Below, in pieces: positions 62,001 to 62,467 of a DNA stretch of 62,467 nt. The stretch lies in NCBI RefSeq assembly GCF_003865075.1, contig NZ_BHWB01000024.1, positions 1-62,467 on the forward strand, read 5' to 3'. This DNA is from Bacteroides faecalis. Lineage in GTDB: Bacteria; Bacteroidota; Bacteroidia; Bacteroidales; Bacteroidaceae. Under the pieces are notes generated by a model, which was not told where the DNA came from, made no database searches, and saw only the letters and a list, made by a program, of their open reading frames with translations. Within the stretch, counting starts at the first letter, position 1; each line of letters begins with the position of its first letter. The position numbers were made by a program, and so were the translations under genes.

Positions 62001-62058
62001 CGGCAAGAAAAAAATAAATGATCTTCGTATTATCTAATGAATATTTGGCTAAGTTCAT
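59026..62058 (-). CDS. RND-family efflux permease
   Basis: 1010 residues, the usual AcrB-like length, with 12 membrane helices in two sets (first helix 10-29; blocks near 330-470 and 840-1005) around two large periplasmic loops. Family motifs include GKKEDAPFVIKSA at the pore side and the helix-4 acidic residues in GMLVDNAIVVTDN. It exports drugs, lipids or other small molecules using the proton gradient. Middle gene of the adaptor-permease-TolC operon. Confidence 0.93.
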   Translation of the reverse strand: MNLAKYSLDNTKIIYFFLAVLLIGGIFSFGKLGKKEDAPFVIKSAVIMTRYPGAEPAEVERLITEPISREIQSMSGVYKIKSESMYGLSKITFELQPSLAASSIPQKWDELRRKVLNIQPQLPAGASTPTVSDDFGDVFGIYYGLTSDDGFSYEEMRNWAERIKTQVVTADGVMKVALFGVQTEVINIFISTNKLVGMGIDPKQLASLLQSQNQIINTGEIRAGEQQLRVTANGMYATVDDIRNQVITTKAGQVKLGDIAVIEKGYLDPPSNIMHVNGKRAIGIGVSTDPQRDVVQTGENVKVKLNKLLPLMPLGLELQSLYLENEIANEANNGFIINLIESILIVIVIIMFVMGLRAGILIGSSLIFSIGGTLLIMSFFGVGLNRTSLAGFIIAMGMLVDNAIVVTDNAQIAIARGVNRRKALIDGATGPQWGLLGATFIAICSFLPLYLAPSAVAEIVKPLFVVLAISLGLSWVLALTQTTVFGNFILKAKKDGDGKDPYDKPFYHKFGSILGVLIRKKALTLSAMVVLFIVSLTIMGMMPQNFFPSLDKPYFRADVFYPDGYNINDVVKEMKKVEEHLKKQPEVKTVSITFGSTPLRYYLASTSVGPKPNFANILIELTDSKYTKEYEKDFDEYMRANYPNAITRTSLFKLSPAVDAAIEIGFIGPNTDTLIALTNQALEIMHQNPDLINIRNSWGNKIPVWKPVYSPERAQPLGVSRQGMAQSIQIGTTGMTLGEYRQGDQVLPILLKDNTVDAFQINDLRTLPVFGAGNETTSLEQVVSDFDFQFRFSNVKDYNRQMVMMAQCDPRRGINAITAFNQVWSQVQNEIKIPEGYTMKYFGEQESQVESNEALAKNLPLTFFLMFVTLLFLFRTYRKPIVILLMLPLIFIGIVLGLIVLGKSFDFFSILGLLGLIGMNIKNAIVLVEQIDLEAATGKKPLDAVISATTSRIIPVAMASGTTILGMLPLLFDAMFGGMAATIMGGLLVASALTLFVLPVAYCAIQRIKG

Positions 62059-62163
62059 TTTCTTAATGGATAATTGATAATGGACAATAATTAATGAAAA
62101 ATTGATGGTTGAGAATAGATAATGAACAGAAGTGCTTTACAAGTACAGTTCATTCATCCATTT

Positions 62164-62467
62164 TTAGTTCTCCAATATTTTAACTTTTTCTCCTTCTACC
62201 AGTTGATATACACCGGCAATCACAATTTTTTCACCAGGTTTCAATCCTTGTGAAATTAGAGCCTGTGCTTCTCCAGTAGGAGCATTGACCGTTACTTCTC
62301 GTTTGTAGACTTTATCGTCTTCAACTACCCATACATACATTTTCTTGCCCTCGCTTTCACCAAATACAGCACTGAGTGGAACGATGCACCAACTGTTTTC
62401 TACCAGTGGTCCTACATCGGCAGTGAAGCGAATGCTACACGTGAAGCCTGGTTTCACTGCATATAAA
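62164..62467 (-). CDS. RND periplasmic adaptor (membrane fusion protein), C-terminal part
   Basis: Incomplete: the frame is open through the window's last base and ends at the stop 62164-62166. About 100 residues are visible, with the beta-barrel and membrane-proximal motifs of HlyD/AcrA adaptors (PGFTCSIRF; IVPLSAVF; ALISQGLKPGEKIVIAGV). It links the permease to TolC. The N-terminus and signal or lipobox lie beyond the window. Confidence 0.9.
   Translation of the reverse strand, partial: LYAVKPGFTCSIRFTADVGPLVENSWCIVPLSAVFGESEGKKMYVWVVEDDKVYKREVTVNAPTGEAQALISQGLKPGEKIVIAGVYQLVEGEKVKILEN

Overview
The window is a piece of a Bacteroides-type chromosome (order Bacteroidales). Five things point there: promoters of the TTTG - about 20 bp - TAnnTTTG type with weak ribosome binding sites; two hybrid two-component systems (HTCS) that fuse sensor, kinase, receiver and AraC domains in one chain; outer-membrane barrel proteins; Bacteroidales-specific families (DUF4924, DUF6078); and an IS1380-family insertion sequence. 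Most of it is ordinary core genome, but an unusual number of genes are broken.

Layout. 1-2.9 kb is an AT-rich decayed region: a short element bounded by inverted repeats, two frameshifted small lipoprotein genes, an outer-membrane protein gene, and abutting scraps of a TonB-dependent receptor and an AraC-type regulator. 3-7 kb has a LytS/LytTR two-component pair, a secreted C1 cysteine peptidase and an unknown protein. 7.2-11.4 kb has a CPA2 cation/proton antiporter coupled to a patatin-like lipase, then a convergent aldose-epimerase-like gene. 11.6-17 kb is a fructose module (MFS sugar importer, fructokinase, and an HTCS with a periplasmic sugar-binding sensor) without the usual GH32 and SusC/SusD genes. 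17-23 kb holds a very large alpha-2-macroglobulin gene cut by one in-frame TAA, and an MGMT-like gene. 23-28.5 kb (minus strand) is an AAA ATPase, a SHOCT/DUF4870 protein and pyruvate:ferredoxin oxidoreductase.

28.6-31.4 kb is an ATP-grasp-like gene split by a 1593-bp IS1380 element with a 5-bp target duplication. 31.9-40.1 kb has a frameshifted GHL10 glycosidase, cstA with two small membrane or outer-membrane genes, uvrA, and an intact GHL10 paralogue. 40.2-45.4 kb is an HTCS translationally coupled to two half-size chromate-transporter genes. 45.6-49.3 kb is purL, with a 22-bp tandem repeat array upstream. 49.8-54 kb has DUF6078, LysE, DUF4924, rfbD and prfC. 54.2-57.6 kb is a sodium-pumping biotin decarboxylase operon (gamma, alpha, beta). 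57.7 kb to the end is an RND efflux operon (TolC, permease, and an adaptor cut by the window edge).

The least explained signals are structural. Two long perfect hairpins sit between convergent genes, with covarying arms and a shared loop motif. Four 22-bp iteron-like units occur near purL. An 18-bp dyad occupies the -33 position of the fructose promoter. The HTCS-chromate transporter operon and the truncated macroglobulin with an embedded TonB-plug-like segment are the most unusual gene-level observations. No single complete novel defence or mobile system is evident.
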